Assembly (NCBI GenBank): GCA_016191645.1
Contig: JACPVQ010000098.1
Location: forward strand, 1 to 43,253
Length of the DNA: 43,253 nt
Reading direction: 5' to 3'
DNA from: Candidatus Solibacter usitatus
Lineage (GTDB): Bacteria > Acidobacteriota > Terriglobia > Bryobacterales > Bryobacteraceae
Made by a program: the position numbers and the translations under genes. The notes beneath the pieces were generated by a model, which was not told where the DNA came from, made no database searches, and saw only the letters and a list, made by a program, of their open reading frames with translations. Below are positions 1-8,087 of this stretch, piece by piece; position 1 is the stretch's first letter; each line of letters starts with the position of its first letter.

Positions 1-1923
1 TGTCATTGGTGTCACGTGATGGAGCGTGAAAGCTTCGAATCGGAGGCGGTGGCGGAAGTTCTGAATCGCCTTTTCATCCCCGTAAAAGTGGATCGTGAAG
101 AGCGCCCCGATGTCGATCGCATCTACATGGCCTATGTGCAGGCGTCGACGGGCAGCGGCGGCTGGCCGATGTCGGTATGGCTTACGCCCGATTTGAAACC
201 GTTTCATGGCGGAACCTACTTCCCGCCGGATAATCGCTACGGCAGGCCAGGCTTCGTAACGATTCTGGAATACATTTCGCGGGCCTGGAACAACGAGCGC
301 GCGAAGGTGGAAGAGAGCAGCGCGGAAGTGATGCGCCAGTTGGAAAGCATCATGTCGACGAAAGCTCCGGGTGCGCGTTTAGATGAACAGGTGCTTCACT
401 CCTGCTTCAACGCCATGCGCCGCAGTTTCGATTCACGCCTTGGGGGATTCGGCGGCGCTCCAAAGTTCCCGCGTCCGGCGCAGCTCTATTTTCTGCATCG
501 TTATTACAAACGCACGCGCAGCGAAGAAGCGTTGGAGATGAGCTTGCTCACGCTTCGTGAAATGGCCAAGGGCGGCATGTACGATCAACTCGGTGGCGGC
601 TTTCACCGCTACTCTGTGGATGCGCGCTGGTTCGTTCCGCACTTTGAAAAAATGCTCTACGATCAGGGGCAATTAGTGGTGTCTTACCTGGAGGCGTTTC
701 AGCTCACGGGCGATGAGGAGTTCGCGCGCGTTGCGCGGGAGACGCTCGATTACGTGCTGCGCGACATGGTGGACCCGGTTGGCGCATTCCATTCCGCCGA
801 GGACGCCGACAGCGTTCTCGATCCCGCCGATCCTCACGAAAAAGGCGAAGGCGCGTTCTACATTTGGACGCAGCATGAGTTGGAAGAGATTCTCGGCAAG
901 CCCCACAGCGACTGGTTCTGTCACCGCTTCGGTGTGGAGGTCGACGGCAATGTCGCCGAGGATCCGCACCACGAATTTACGGGCCGCAATATTCTGTATC
1001 AGGCCCACACCATCGCCGCAACGGCGCGGCAGTTCGGCGTCACTGAAGCGGATGTTGCGAGCGCGCTTGCCGTTGCGTCGCGGAAGTTGATGGACCGGCG
1101 TGCGGATCGTGTACGCCCACACTTGGATGACAAAGTGCTCACTGCCTGGAACGGGTTGATGATCTCCGCGTTCGCAAAGGCTGCGCAAGTGTTGGGCGAT
1201 GCGAAGTATTTGGATGCCGCGCAAAAGGCCGCTGGGTTCGTGTTGGCACGCATGTATTCCGTCGAGACCGGGCGTCTATTGCGCCGCTATCGCGATGGCG
1301 ACGCCGCTATCGACGGATTCCAGGATGACTACGCATTGTTCGTGCAAGCGCTCCTCGATTTGTATGAGGCCTCGTTCGATGCGTCGCTGCTGCAGACGGC
1401 GGACCGCTTGACCCGTACGATGATCGAACTATTTGAGGACCGCGAGATCGGCGGCTTCTTCAGTACGACGGACGGTGACGCGAGTCTTGTGCTGAGGATG
1501 AAGGACGATTACGATGGCGCGGAGCCCGCCGGTAATTCGGTGGCGGCGTTGAACCTGTTGCGCCTGGCTCGCATAACTGGCGATCAGGTTTTTCACGCCG
1601 CCGCGGAGCGCACTTTGAAGGCTCTTGCCGGACGCTTGCAAGCGCAACCCGTCGCTGCTCCGTTTCTCGCCGCGGCGTATCAGTATTCGCTCGCGCCGCC
1701 AATCCAGATTGTCATTGCAGGGGAATCAGGCGCGCAAGAACTGCTGGCCGAAGTGCGAAAACGTTTTCTGCCCGACGCCGTTGTGTTGAAAGCCGGCGAG
1801 TGGCTGCCGTCGCTGCGCGCGATGCAGCCCATCGATGGAAAGGCAGCGGCTTATGTCTGCGAAAATTTCACCTGCCGCCTGCCCGTCACCACTGTGGCGG
1901 AACTGGCAGCGTTGTTAGAATAG
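1..1923 (+). CDS. YyaL/DUF255 thioredoxin-domain protein, 5' end cut by window
   Basis: This is the C-terminal 640 residues of a protein of the YyaL/SSP411 (spermatogenesis-associated protein 20-like) family. The visible part starts exactly at the thioredoxin-like motif CHWCHVMERESF, which is the hallmark of the N-terminal DUF255 domain. About 45-50 residues before it lie outside the window, so no start codon should be assigned here. After the thioredoxin part comes a long alpha/alpha-toroid region of the N-acylglucosamine 2-epimerase/cellobiose type, with repeated WF-x-PHFEKMLYDQ and LTAWNGLMISAFAKA segments. The end carries the family's cysteine pair (YVCENFTCRLPV). The biochemical function of the family is not settled; a redox or sugar-modifying role has been proposed. 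The next gene, thiol peroxidase, starts 17 bases after the stop, so the two are probably co-transcribed and a redox link is plausible. Confidence 0.93.
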   Translation, partial: CHWCHVMERESFESEAVAEVLNRLFIPVKVDREERPDVDRIYMAYVQASTGSGGWPMSVWLTPDLKPFHGGTYFPPDNRYGRPGFVTILEYISRAWNNERAKVEESSAEVMRQLESIMSTKAPGARLDEQVLHSCFNAMRRSFDSRLGGFGGAPKFPRPAQLYFLHRYYKRTRSEEALEMSLLTLREMAKGGMYDQLGGGFHRYSVDARWFVPHFEKMLYDQGQLVVSYLEAFQLTGDEEFARVARETLDYVLRDMVDPVGAFHSAEDADSVLDPADPHEKGEGAFYIWTQHELEEILGKPHSDWFCHRFGVEVDGNVAEDPHHEFTGRNILYQAHTIAATARQFGVTEADVASALAVASRKLMDRRADRVRPHLDDKVLTAWNGLMISAFAKAAQVLGDAKYLDAAQKAAGFVLARMYSVETGRLLRRYRDGDAAIDGFQDDYALFVQALLDLYEASFDASLLQTADRLTRTMIELFEDREIGGFFSTTDGDASLVLRMKDDYDGAEPAGNSVAALNLLRLARITGDQVFHAAAERTLKALAGRLQAQPVAAPFLAAAYQYSLAPPIQIVIAGESGAQELLAEVRKRFLPDAVVLKAGEWLPSLRAMQPIDGKAAAYVCENFTCRLPVTTVAELAALLE

Positions 1924-1940
1924 TAAAACTGGAGAAAATC

Positions 1941-2450
1941 ATGGAAAGACCTGGCGCAACAACATTAAAAGGAAACCCGCTGACACTTGTCGGCCCTGAA
2001 CTGAAAGCCGGCGACGCCGCGCCTAATTTCGAAATGGTGGACAATGGCTTGCAAGCCGTCGATCTCGCCAAGACCGGCAGCGGCGTCCGCATCTTCAGCG
2101 TGGTGCCCTCGCTCGACACGCCTGTGTGCGACGCGCAGACGAAGCGATTCAATGAAGAGGCCGCGAAGCTGGAGGGCGTCGATATTCTCACGGTCAGCAT
2201 GGACCTGCCGTTTGCGCAGAAGCGCTGGTGCGGCGCGTTCGGCGTGGATCGCGTGAAGATGCTTTCCGATCACCGCGCCGGCTCATTCGGATCAAGCTAC
2301 GGAACGCTGATCAAGGAGCTTCGCATTCACAGCCGGGCAATCTTCGTCGTCGGTAAGGACAACACCATTCGACACGCCGAGTACGTGAAGGAAGTCGCGG
2401 ATCATCCGAATTACGAGACGGCCCTTGCCGCGGCCAAAGCTGCGCTGTAG
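1941..2450 (+). CDS. tpx: thiol peroxidase (atypical 2-Cys peroxiredoxin)
   Basis: This 169-residue protein is a full-length Tpx, a cytosolic thioredoxin-dependent peroxidase that reduces hydrogen peroxide and alkyl hydroperoxides. The peroxidatic cysteine is Cys63 in the motif PSLDTPVCDAQTKRF, and the resolving cysteine is Cys97 in QKRWCGAFG. This is the spacing expected for an atypical 2-Cys enzyme with an intramolecular disulfide. The ATG at 1941 is preceded by a ribosome binding site (GGAGA, 1931-1935), and the N-terminus MERPGATTLKGNPLTLVG fits the family. A longer reading frame begins upstream inside the preceding gene but is not homologous. The preceding thioredoxin-domain gene ends 17 bases earlier. 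Its stop codon is followed directly by the left end of a composite palindromic element. Confidence 0.96.
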   Translation: MERPGATTLKGNPLTLVGPELKAGDAAPNFEMVDNGLQAVDLAKTGSGVRIFSVVPSLDTPVCDAQTKRFNEEAAKLEGVDILTVSMDLPFAQKRWCGAFGVDRVKMLSDHRAGSFGSSYGTLIKELRIHSRAIFVVGKDNTIRHAEYVKEVADHPNYETALAAAKAAL

Positions 2451-2672
2451 TTGTATCTCTGAAATCTTCCAAAGCAGCGAAGACCCCATTGGTTGCGGCT
2501 GTGCTGCTCTGTGGGGCAGGTCTCCAGACCTGCGGCGGGATCTCCAGATCCCGCCTGCTCGCAGATTTCGATCACTCCCGGCAGAGGCGGTCTGGAGACC
2601 GCCTCGCAGTTCTGAAGAACTGCCCCACTCAGCAGAAGATTCTTGTGCAGCACAATCAGAGAGTAGTAGTAG
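2451..2672. repeat. composite palindromic element A
   Basis: The gap between tpx and the convergent nitrilase gene is filled by one composite element. Its palindromic words are at 2516-2533 (GCAGGTCT-CC-AGACCTGC), 2535-2554 (GCGGGATCT-CC-AGATCCCGC), 2584-2605 (GAGGCGGTCT-GG-AGACCGCCTC) and 2606-2623 (GCAGTTCT-GA-AGAACTGC). The outer edges are GTGGGGCAG (2511-2519) and the inverse CTGCCCCAC (2619-2627). Flanks related to TCTCTGAAATCTTCC (left, from about 2456) and, inverted, AGAGAGTAGTAGTAGA (right, to 2672) recur at other elements. The right flank overlaps the last codons of the nitrilase gene. Because it sits between two converging genes, the hairpins could also end transcription, though there is no clear T-run. 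Confidence 0.9.
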
Positions 2673-3543
2673 AACTCACGGGCGGCTGAGGTTGCTCGTT
2701 GACGGTGATGCGGAAGAGGTCGGGCCGCGAATAGTGGCCCGTCGTATCGAGATCCCATTTGCCTTCGGCAATCTCGTTCAAGTTGAGATCGGCCGTGAGC
2801 ACTTTCTCTTCGGCGTACGCCGGCCCGGCGAGCAGCTGCCCCTGCGGGTTCACAATCACGCTCCCGCCGCGAATCTTGTCCGTGTGCTGCACCGCTGAGA
2901 GGACGAAGCAACGGCCTTCAAACGCGATGTGTCGCATGGAGACGGCCCACGTTTCGCGATCATCCACCGTCGGCGCACAGTATAGTTCAATCCCTTTCGC
3001 ATACATCGCCATGCGCATTGCCGGCATGTAGTTCTCCCAGCAAATGACCGCGCCGATGCGCGCAAAGCCCGTATCCAGAACCGTCAGCGTCGATCCGTCG
3101 CCGTAGCCCCAAATGAGACGCTCCATCGCGGTCGGCATCACTTTGCGATGCTTGCCCGCGAGCGTGCCATCGGGCGCAAAAAAAAGCACGGTGCAGTATA
3201 GCGTGCCGCCATCGCGCTCGATCACTCCCGTTACCAGCCATACGGAATGCGCGCGCGCGCATTCGCCGATGCGCTCCGTTTCCGAACCGGGGACATCAAT
3301 GGCGGATTCGAAGTAGCGCCGGAACTCCTTGCGGCCTTCGGGCGACCGGTGTCCCACCACGGCACCGAACGACATTCCCTTCGGATAGCCACCGATGAAA
3401 GCCTCGGGAAACACGATCACACGCGCGCCGACAACGGCCGCCTCCGCAGTGAATCGTTCCAGTTTTTCCAGTGTGGCGGGCGTGTCGAACAAGACCGATC
3501 CGGCTTGGACGACAGCCGCTCTAATAACTTCTCTTGAGTCCAT
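2656..3543 (-). CDS. nitrilase-superfamily carbon-nitrogen hydrolase
   Basis: This 295-residue protein belongs to the nitrilase branch of the carbon-nitrogen hydrolase superfamily, cytosolic enzymes that hydrolyse nitriles or cyanide-type substrates. The catalytic Glu-Lys-Cys triad is visible: Glu47 in FPEAFIGGYPKG, Lys134 in KHRKVMPTAMERLIW, and Cys168 in GAVICWENYMP. The CWE-N-MP context and the HRK-MPT-ER-IWG segment are typical of true nitrilases rather than amidases, but the substrate cannot be told. It is slightly short for a nitrilase at the C-terminus. The last residues, VSSTTTL, are encoded by the end of the neighbouring repeat element. The ATG lies inside the upstream hydrolase gene (23-base overlap) without a strong ribosome binding site, so translation is probably coupled. 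It is the last gene of a four-gene minus-strand unit. Confidence 0.92.
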   Translation of the reverse strand: MDSREVIRAAVVQAGSVLFDTPATLEKLERFTAEAAVVGARVIVFPEAFIGGYPKGMSFGAVVGHRSPEGRKEFRRYFESAIDVPGSETERIGECARAHSVWLVTGVIERDGGTLYCTVLFFAPDGTLAGKHRKVMPTAMERLIWGYGDGSTLTVLDTGFARIGAVICWENYMPAMRMAMYAKGIELYCAPTVDDRETWAVSMRHIAFEGRCFVLSAVQHTDKIRGGSVIVNPQGQLLAGPAYAEEKVLTADLNLNEIAEGKWDLDTTGHYSRPDLFRITVNEQPQPPVSSTTTL

Positions 3544-4501
3544 TGCGCGAGTTGGTCACCGAGAACTTGCCGTCGCTTCCGGCCTGCACCATCAGATAGT
3601 TCCCTTCGTCCTTGCCTTGCGGGTTGGCGATCAACTGCTCTTCGACGTTGGCATCCTTACCATTGGCTGCCGCGAAATGCAGTTGCCACAGATCTTTCAA
3701 TCCCGGGGACGCCTTCACGGTTTTCCATCCCACCGCCGCACCGCCCTTCTTCTCGCCGTTGTTCATGATGGCGACGCGCGGTCCAATCGCGTGAATCAGC
3801 GCCGCGGGGCTATCCGCGCCGTGGTGAGTGGTCAGGTAGAGGTCCACTTTGCCGATGCGATTGTCGGGACACGCCAATGCCAGTTCCTTATTCCAGGTGA
3901 GGTCGCCGAGATCCAGAAAGCGAAATTTCCCAAAGCTAATCAGCGTGCCAACCGACTGCCCGTTGTCGGTGAGATCGTTCTCCCGTTGCTTCACGCCGCC
4001 GCACAGTGCGTTGGCCTTTCCTTTGCGGCCCGAAGTCGCGCCGTGTGCGGAGAGCACTTCGACGTTAAGCCCCTTGACCGGAATCTTGTCGCCGGGTTTG
4101 ACCGTGTGGCGCTTCGACTTCGCCGCCACCTCTTCGTAAGTCTTGAAGAACGCAATATTGTTCGCCGCGGTTTCCACCGTCTTGCCATGATCCACCACGT
4201 TGAGAATGGGCAGCCGTTCGGCCAGTTGTTTGATGCCGCCGACATGATCGGCATGAAAATGCGTGATCACCAGCCAGTTGATTTTGGTCACGCCGGACTT
4301 CTTCGCCGCGGTGGCAATGCGGTCCGCGTCGCGATAGTTGAAACCTGCCCAGCCCGTGTCTACCAGCATCGACTCGCCGGAAGGAGAAACCAGCAGGGTC
4401 GCCTGGCCGCCTTCCACGTCGATAAAGTAAATGTCCAGAGTCTTCGCCGCCCAAGCGGACGTCGCGAGAAAGAGAGAGAAAAGAAAGATCAACCGTTTCA
4501 C
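3521..4501 (-). CDS. secreted metallo-beta-lactamase-fold hydrolase (ComEC/Rec2-like)
   Basis: This 326-residue protein begins with a clear Sec signal peptide (residues 1-18, ending SAWA-A). A metallo-beta-lactamase fold follows. The metal-binding motif H81-F-H83-A-D85-H86 lies in WLVITHFHADHVGG. Further candidate ligands follow in FLDLGDLTW and YLTTHHGADSP. The opening LDIYFIDVEGGQATLLVSPSG is typical of the ComEC/Rec2-related stand-alone MBL proteins common in soil bacteria. The substrate is unknown; the fold supports hydrolysis of phosphodiesters, lactones or beta-lactams. The start is fixed by the signal peptide. It lies 12 bases downstream of an acyl-CoA dehydrogenase gene and overlaps the nitrilase gene by 23 bases, so it is in the same transcription unit although its product is exported. 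Confidence 0.92.
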   Translation of the reverse strand: MKRLIFLFSLFLATSAWAAKTLDIYFIDVEGGQATLLVSPSGESMLVDTGWAGFNYRDADRIATAAKKSGVTKINWLVITHFHADHVGGIKQLAERLPILNVVDHGKTVETAANNIAFFKTYEEVAAKSKRHTVKPGDKIPVKGLNVEVLSAHGATSGRKGKANALCGGVKQRENDLTDNGQSVGTLISFGKFRFLDLGDLTWNKELALACPDNRIGKVDLYLTTHHGADSPAALIHAIGPRVAIMNNGEKKGGAAVGWKTVKASPGLKDLWQLHFAAANGKDANVEEQLIANPQGKDEGNYLMVQAGSDGKFSVTNSRNGLKRSY

Positions 4502-4513
4502 GGTTGGATGGTA

Positions 4514-5641
4514 TCACACAGCGTCTATCACTAGCCTGGCAAGGCGTTCGCGATGGTAGGCCGTCTCGCCCAGCGCGGATTCGCTGGCTTTGGCGCGGCG
4601 GTAGAAGAGATGCATATCGTTTTCCCAGGTGAAGCCCATTCCGCCGTGGACCTGAATGCCGCGGTTGCCCACTTCACGATACGAATCGCCCGCGTAGACC
4701 TTAGCCACCGAGATTGCAGCATCCGCTTCCGGAAGCCGTTTGTCCAAGGCGTAGGCGGCATAGTAGACTGCTGCCCGCGAACTCTCCGTCCACAAATACA
4801 TGTCGGCGCAGAGATGCTGCACGGCTTGAAATTTCCCGATCACGGTGTCGAATTGTTTTCGAGTCTTCGCGTACTCGGTTGTGATCTCCAGCGCGCGCGC
4901 CATGCCGCCGGCCATCTCCGCGGTCAATGCCAGCACAGCCACGTTGAGCCCATGATGCAGTGCGGCCTCCGCAGCTGCGCCCTTGGCGAGAAGGTGGTCC
5001 GCACCGACGTTCACGCCTTGGAATGAGACTTCCGACACGCGCCTGGTAAGGTCGTAGGAGCGCAGCGCGCGAACGCTGAGCCCCGGTGCATTGGCGGGGA
5101 CGACCACAAGCGCGAGTTCGCCCGACAGTTTCACCGCCGCGACAATGAAATCCGCCGTTGCAGCGTCCGTGACAAACATTTTCTTCCCGTCAAGTACGTA
5201 CCCGCTTCCGGATGCCTTTGCCGTCGCAGACCATGTTGCCGTCTCCCATTCCGGCGATTCTTCAATCAACGCCGCCGTCGCCAGCGCCGTGCCTTCGCAG
5301 ATCGGCGTCAGCCACTTCGCTTTTTGCTCAGGGTTACCCGCGGCATCGAGGATTGACCCGGCCAGCGCTACTGTGGAGAAAAACGCGCCGGGCAGAAGCA
5401 CGCGGCCCATTTGTTCGAACGTCGCCGCGAGTTCCACCATCCCCAACGCCATTCCGCCGTACTCTTCAGGAAAAATCATTCCAGTCCAACCTTGTTCCGC
5501 CATCTTCTTGTGTAAGGCGGCGTCGTGCGGGTTGTCCGTTTCCATGCGCTTGCGCACTTCAGCCATGGGACATTCGTTCGTTAGAAATTGCCGGGCCGTC
5601 TTCTGCAGGAGTTGTTGTGTTTCCGATAGTTCAAATCGCAT
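4514..5641 (-). CDS. acyl-CoA dehydrogenase family protein (subunit B of a pair)
   Basis: This 375-residue flavoprotein has the N-terminal helical domain (MRFELSETQQLLQKTARQFL), the middle beta domain (VLDGKKMFVTDAATADFIVAAV) and the C-terminal helical domain (ALEITTEYAKTRKQFDTVIG, then GIQVHGGMGFTWENDMHLFYRR). It would oxidise an acyl-CoA to the enoyl-CoA using FAD, passing electrons to ETF. Its C-terminus reads SALGETAYHRERLA and lacks the GT-x-EIQRN motif of the companion gene. This is the pattern seen in families where two unlike acyl-CoA dehydrogenase subunits assemble, such as the steroid side-chain enzymes of mycobacteria. Only 11 bases separate it from the companion gene, and a ribosome binding site (AGGAGA) precedes the ATG. 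The substrate is unknown. Confidence 0.94.
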   Translation of the reverse strand: MRFELSETQQLLQKTARQFLTNECPMAEVRKRMETDNPHDAALHKKMAEQGWTGMIFPEEYGGMALGMVELAATFEQMGRVLLPGAFFSTVALAGSILDAAGNPEQKAKWLTPICEGTALATAALIEESPEWETATWSATAKASGSGYVLDGKKMFVTDAATADFIVAAVKLSGELALVVVPANAPGLSVRALRSYDLTRRVSEVSFQGVNVGADHLLAKGAAAEAALHHGLNVAVLALTAEMAGGMARALEITTEYAKTRKQFDTVIGKFQAVQHLCADMYLWTESSRAAVYYAAYALDKRLPEADAAISVAKVYAGDSYREVGNRGIQVHGGMGFTWENDMHLFYRRAKASESALGETAYHRERLARLVIDAV

Positions 5642-5652
5642 GGCGGTGTCTC

Positions 5653-6840
5653 CTAGTAACTCTTGGGGAAGCCCAAAACAAAATGTCCGATAATGTTTCG
5701 CTGAATTTCGCTGGTGCCGGCTTCAATGGTGTTGCCGCGCGTGCGGAGGAAGCCGTAGGCCCACTCGCCGCCATCGATGGCGTACGGTGAACCTTCTTCC
5801 AAAGTTCCGTACGGGCCCATGATTTCCTGCGCCAACTGCTGGAAGCGTTGATTGTATTCGCTCCAAAAGATTTTAAGGAACGATCCTTCCGGTCCCGGCA
5901 CGCCCGTGGAACTGACGCGCGCCACGGAACGCAACTGCGCCACGCGAAATACTTCCAACTCCGCGTAGGCTTGCGCCAGTTTCTGCCGGATGCCTTTGTC
6001 CTCGCTCAACGGCCTGCCGCTGCGAATGGTGTTCTTCGTGTAGGCGACCAGCTTGTCGAACATGCGCCGGTAGACGATGGTGATGCTGGAGCCAAGCGTG
6101 GCGCGCTCGTGCATCAGCGTGCCCAGCGCTACTTCCCAGCCGCTGTTCACTTTGCCCAGCACGTTGGCCACCGGCACTCGCACGTCGCGGAAGTACAACT
6201 CGGCGAACTCGCTTTCTCCGGACATCTGCCGAATGGGCCGCACTTCGACGCCCGGACTTTTCATGTCCACAAGAATGTAGGTGAGTCCTTTGTGTTTCGC
6301 CGCCGTGGGATCGGTGCGAACGACCAGCGCGCACCAATCCGCCACCCACCCGTAGCTGTTCCACACCTTGTGCGCGTTGATGACGAAGTGATCGCCATCC
6401 AGGCGGCCATCGGAACGTATTCCCGCGACATCGCTGCCCGCGTTCGGCTCGCTGAATCCCTGGCACCAGATCTCTTCCGCGCTGAGAATCTTCGGAAGGT
6501 ATCGCATCTTCTGTTCCTGCGTTCCGTAATGAATGATGGTCGGTCCTATCAACCCAAGACCCAGTGTGTTCGCCATCTGCGGCGCTTGCGCGCGCGCCAT
6601 CTCTTCCAGGAAGATCACCTGCTCCAGCAACGACGCGCCGCGGCCGCCGCAATCCTTCGGCCACGATACGCCCGCCCACCCGGCATCGAACAACTGGCGC
6701 TGCCAGACTCGCAGGCGCGCGAATCGTTGTTCCATCGATTCTTCCGTGCCTCGCGGAACGGGTGCGGGAACATTCGCCTTCAGCCACGCGCGAAGCTCGT
6801 CACGGAATTGAATCTGTTCCGGAGTTAGAGTGAGGTCCAT
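5653..6840 (-). CDS. acyl-CoA dehydrogenase family protein (subunit A of a pair)
   Basis: This 395-residue acyl-CoA dehydrogenase is the first gene of a four-gene minus-strand unit. The start is set at the ATG of MDLTLTPEQIQFRDELRAWL. An upstream in-frame extension of 46 codons runs through a repeat element and has no homology. The FAD and substrate segments WCQGFSEPNAGSDVAG and VINAHKVWNSYGWVADW are clear. The C-terminus has NTIEAGTSEIQRNIIGHFVLG. The position equivalent to the MCAD catalytic Glu (just before Gly-Thr) is Ala374, with Glu373 one place earlier, so the base may sit elsewhere. It probably forms a heteromer with the adjacent smaller dehydrogenase. Similar pairs act on bulky or branched acyl-CoAs, but the substrate here is not evident. 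Confidence 0.94.
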   Translation of the reverse strand: MDLTLTPEQIQFRDELRAWLKANVPAPVPRGTEESMEQRFARLRVWQRQLFDAGWAGVSWPKDCGGRGASLLEQVIFLEEMARAQAPQMANTLGLGLIGPTIIHYGTQEQKMRYLPKILSAEEIWCQGFSEPNAGSDVAGIRSDGRLDGDHFVINAHKVWNSYGWVADWCALVVRTDPTAAKHKGLTYILVDMKSPGVEVRPIRQMSGESEFAELYFRDVRVPVANVLGKVNSGWEVALGTLMHERATLGSSITIVYRRMFDKLVAYTKNTIRSGRPLSEDKGIRQKLAQAYAELEVFRVAQLRSVARVSSTGVPGPEGSFLKIFWSEYNQRFQQLAQEIMGPYGTLEEGSPYAIDGGEWAYGFLRTRGNTIEAGTSEIQRNIIGHFVLGFPKSY

Positions 6841-6870
6841 ATTGTCCAGTCTCGCTAAATAGGGATGTGC

Positions 6871-7080
6871 CTTGGGGCAGTCTCCAATCTTACTCCGGTG
6901 TGGGGCAGATCTCCAGATCTGCGAGGCGGTCTCCAGACCGCCTCTGCCGGGACCTATCCGTCGCCGGTTCGGCTGCATGGCAGCCGATGGCCTCTGACGA
7001 GGCCATGCGGGATCTGGAGATCTGCCCCACCGAGCAGCACAGCCGCAGCCAAATGGGAAGATTCTAGAGAGTAGTAGTAC
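6871..7080. repeat. composite palindromic element B
   Basis: This element fills the divergent gap between the acyl-CoA dehydrogenase unit and the toroid gene. Words in order are: 6905-6922 (GCAGATCT-CC-AGATCTGC), 6923-6944 (GAGGCGGTCT-CC-AGACCGCCTC), 6971-6985 (GGCTGC-ATG-GCAGCC), 6989-7004 (GGCCTC-TGAC-GAGGCC), then GGGATCTGGAGATCTGCCCC up to about 7029. The outer sequence GTGGGGCAGATCTCCAGATC at the left is matched by its exact inverse at the right, so a 20-bp long-range stem can compete with the local hairpins. The right flank, GAGAGTAGTAGTAC (7067-7080), matches the flank of element A. Whatever promoters drive the two divergent units lie in or beside it. Confidence 0.9.
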
Positions 7081-7086
7081 ATCAGT

Positions 7087-7092
7087 TACAAT
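7087..7092 (+). promoter_or_regulatory. putative -10 element, probably leaderless start
   Basis: TACAAT lies seven bases before the ATG at 7100, right after the end of repeat element B. No matching -35 hexamer was seen. The distance would place transcription start at or next to the start codon. The bases between also include GAGGG, a weak ribosome binding site too close to the ATG to be convincing. Confidence 0.4.
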
Positions 7093-7099
7093 CTGAGGG

Positions 7100-8068
7100 A
7101 TGTCTCAACTCCATTCCGCGTCGGAGTCCGCGCGCAAAGGGCGCGATTGGATTCTCCGTCACTTGCAAACGGACGGCTCGATTTCCGGCGCGTCCGATTT
7201 GCGCGCTTACTACAAGACGCCGTTCGCGCTGTTGCAAAGCGGCGCGTCCGCCGAGGCGGATCGCGTTCTCGATTATGTCGAGTCGCGATTTCTTCGCGAT
7301 GGCGGCGACCTTGACGGCACGGGCGTTCCTTGGTTCCCCATCTATCGCACCTATCCGCATTCGTGGCTCTGTTGCGGCGCCATGAAGAGCGGACGGTTCG
7401 AACTGGCGCGCGCGCTTTCCGGCTTTATCGCAACGTTTCACAATCCTTCCTCCGGCGGGTTCTTCGCCGATGAGGCGCGCAGCGTCGAAGAGATTATGAC
7501 GACCAGCATGGCCGGACTCGCATCGTTGTGGAGCGGACGCTTGGATCTGGCGATGGCCGCGGCCGGTTGGCTTGAGAATCTCATGAACGCGCAGCCGCAC
7601 CTGGAGCGTGGCCTGTACACCTCGTGGCGCGACGGGCTGGTCACCACGTTCAGCGAGCAGGAGCAGCCTGGTTGCTTCATCGATGCCTCCAAGCCGCGGC
7701 AGTACTATTTTCAATTCGGCATTAGCGCGGCCTTTCTTTCATCGCTCGGCGATGAGAAATGGCTGCGGCTTGCGCGTCAATTCCTGCATGCGAGCGCGCA
7801 TTGCAGCGAAGACCGGTATTCGACGCCGCAAAGCGGCAAGATCGGTTGGGGCGCGGCGTGGACGTCGCGGCTGTCGCGCAGCGAAGAGGATCGAGATCTG
7901 AGCCGCAAGGTCGCGGCCGGATTGTGCGCGCTGCAAAACGACGATGGATCATGGCTTGCGACTGGCGCCTACGGATGCGAGAGTGCCGATCCGGACAGCG
8001 TCGTCATCGATGTAACCAGTGAGTTTGTCGCATTGCAGGGATGCATCGCAGCGACAAGAGGAATCTAG
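7100..8068 (+). CDS. alpha/alpha-toroid (terpenoid cyclase/prenyltransferase-like) protein
   Basis: This 322-residue protein has no signal peptide and is made of repeated helix pairs resembling the alpha/alpha toroid of prenyltransferases, squalene cyclases and glycosidases. Examples are ARKGRDWILRHLQTDGSISG near the start and LSRKVAAGLCALQNDDGSWLATG near the end, the latter close to a QW-type repeat. The DxDD and other cyclase active-site motifs are not visible, so it should not be called a cyclase. The function is unknown; a sugar- or lipid-binding enzyme is possible. It is the first gene of a probable unit with the HpcH/HpaI aldolase (20 bases downstream) and an MFS permease. A second, unrelated-looking toroid protein is encoded at 39461-40345. 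Confidence 0.72.
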   Translation: MSQLHSASESARKGRDWILRHLQTDGSISGASDLRAYYKTPFALLQSGASAEADRVLDYVESRFLRDGGDLDGTGVPWFPIYRTYPHSWLCCGAMKSGRFELARALSGFIATFHNPSSGGFFADEARSVEEIMTTSMAGLASLWSGRLDLAMAAAGWLENLMNAQPHLERGLYTSWRDGLVTTFSEQEQPGCFIDASKPRQYYFQFGISAAFLSSLGDEKWLRLARQFLHASAHCSEDRYSTPQSGKIGWGAAWTSRLSRSEEDRDLSRKVAAGLCALQNDDGSWLATGAYGCESADPDSVVIDVTSEFVALQGCIAATRGI

Positions 8069-8087
8069 GCGAGGAGCGATCCAAATT

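Noticed and set aside
3395-4534. Long plus-strand open frame opposite the hydrolase gene
   Set aside because: It is antisense to a well-supported metallo-beta-lactamase-fold gene, has no recognisable domains and reflects high GC codon use.
5848-6828. Plus-strand open frame opposite the acyl-CoA dehydrogenase
   Set aside because: The opposite strand has a clear dehydrogenase; the translation is rich in Arg and His with no motifs.
6841-6978. N-terminal extension of the acyl-CoA dehydrogenase
   Set aside because: The 46 extra codons are the minus-strand reading of a repeat element; the family N-terminus begins at the ATG at 6838-6840.
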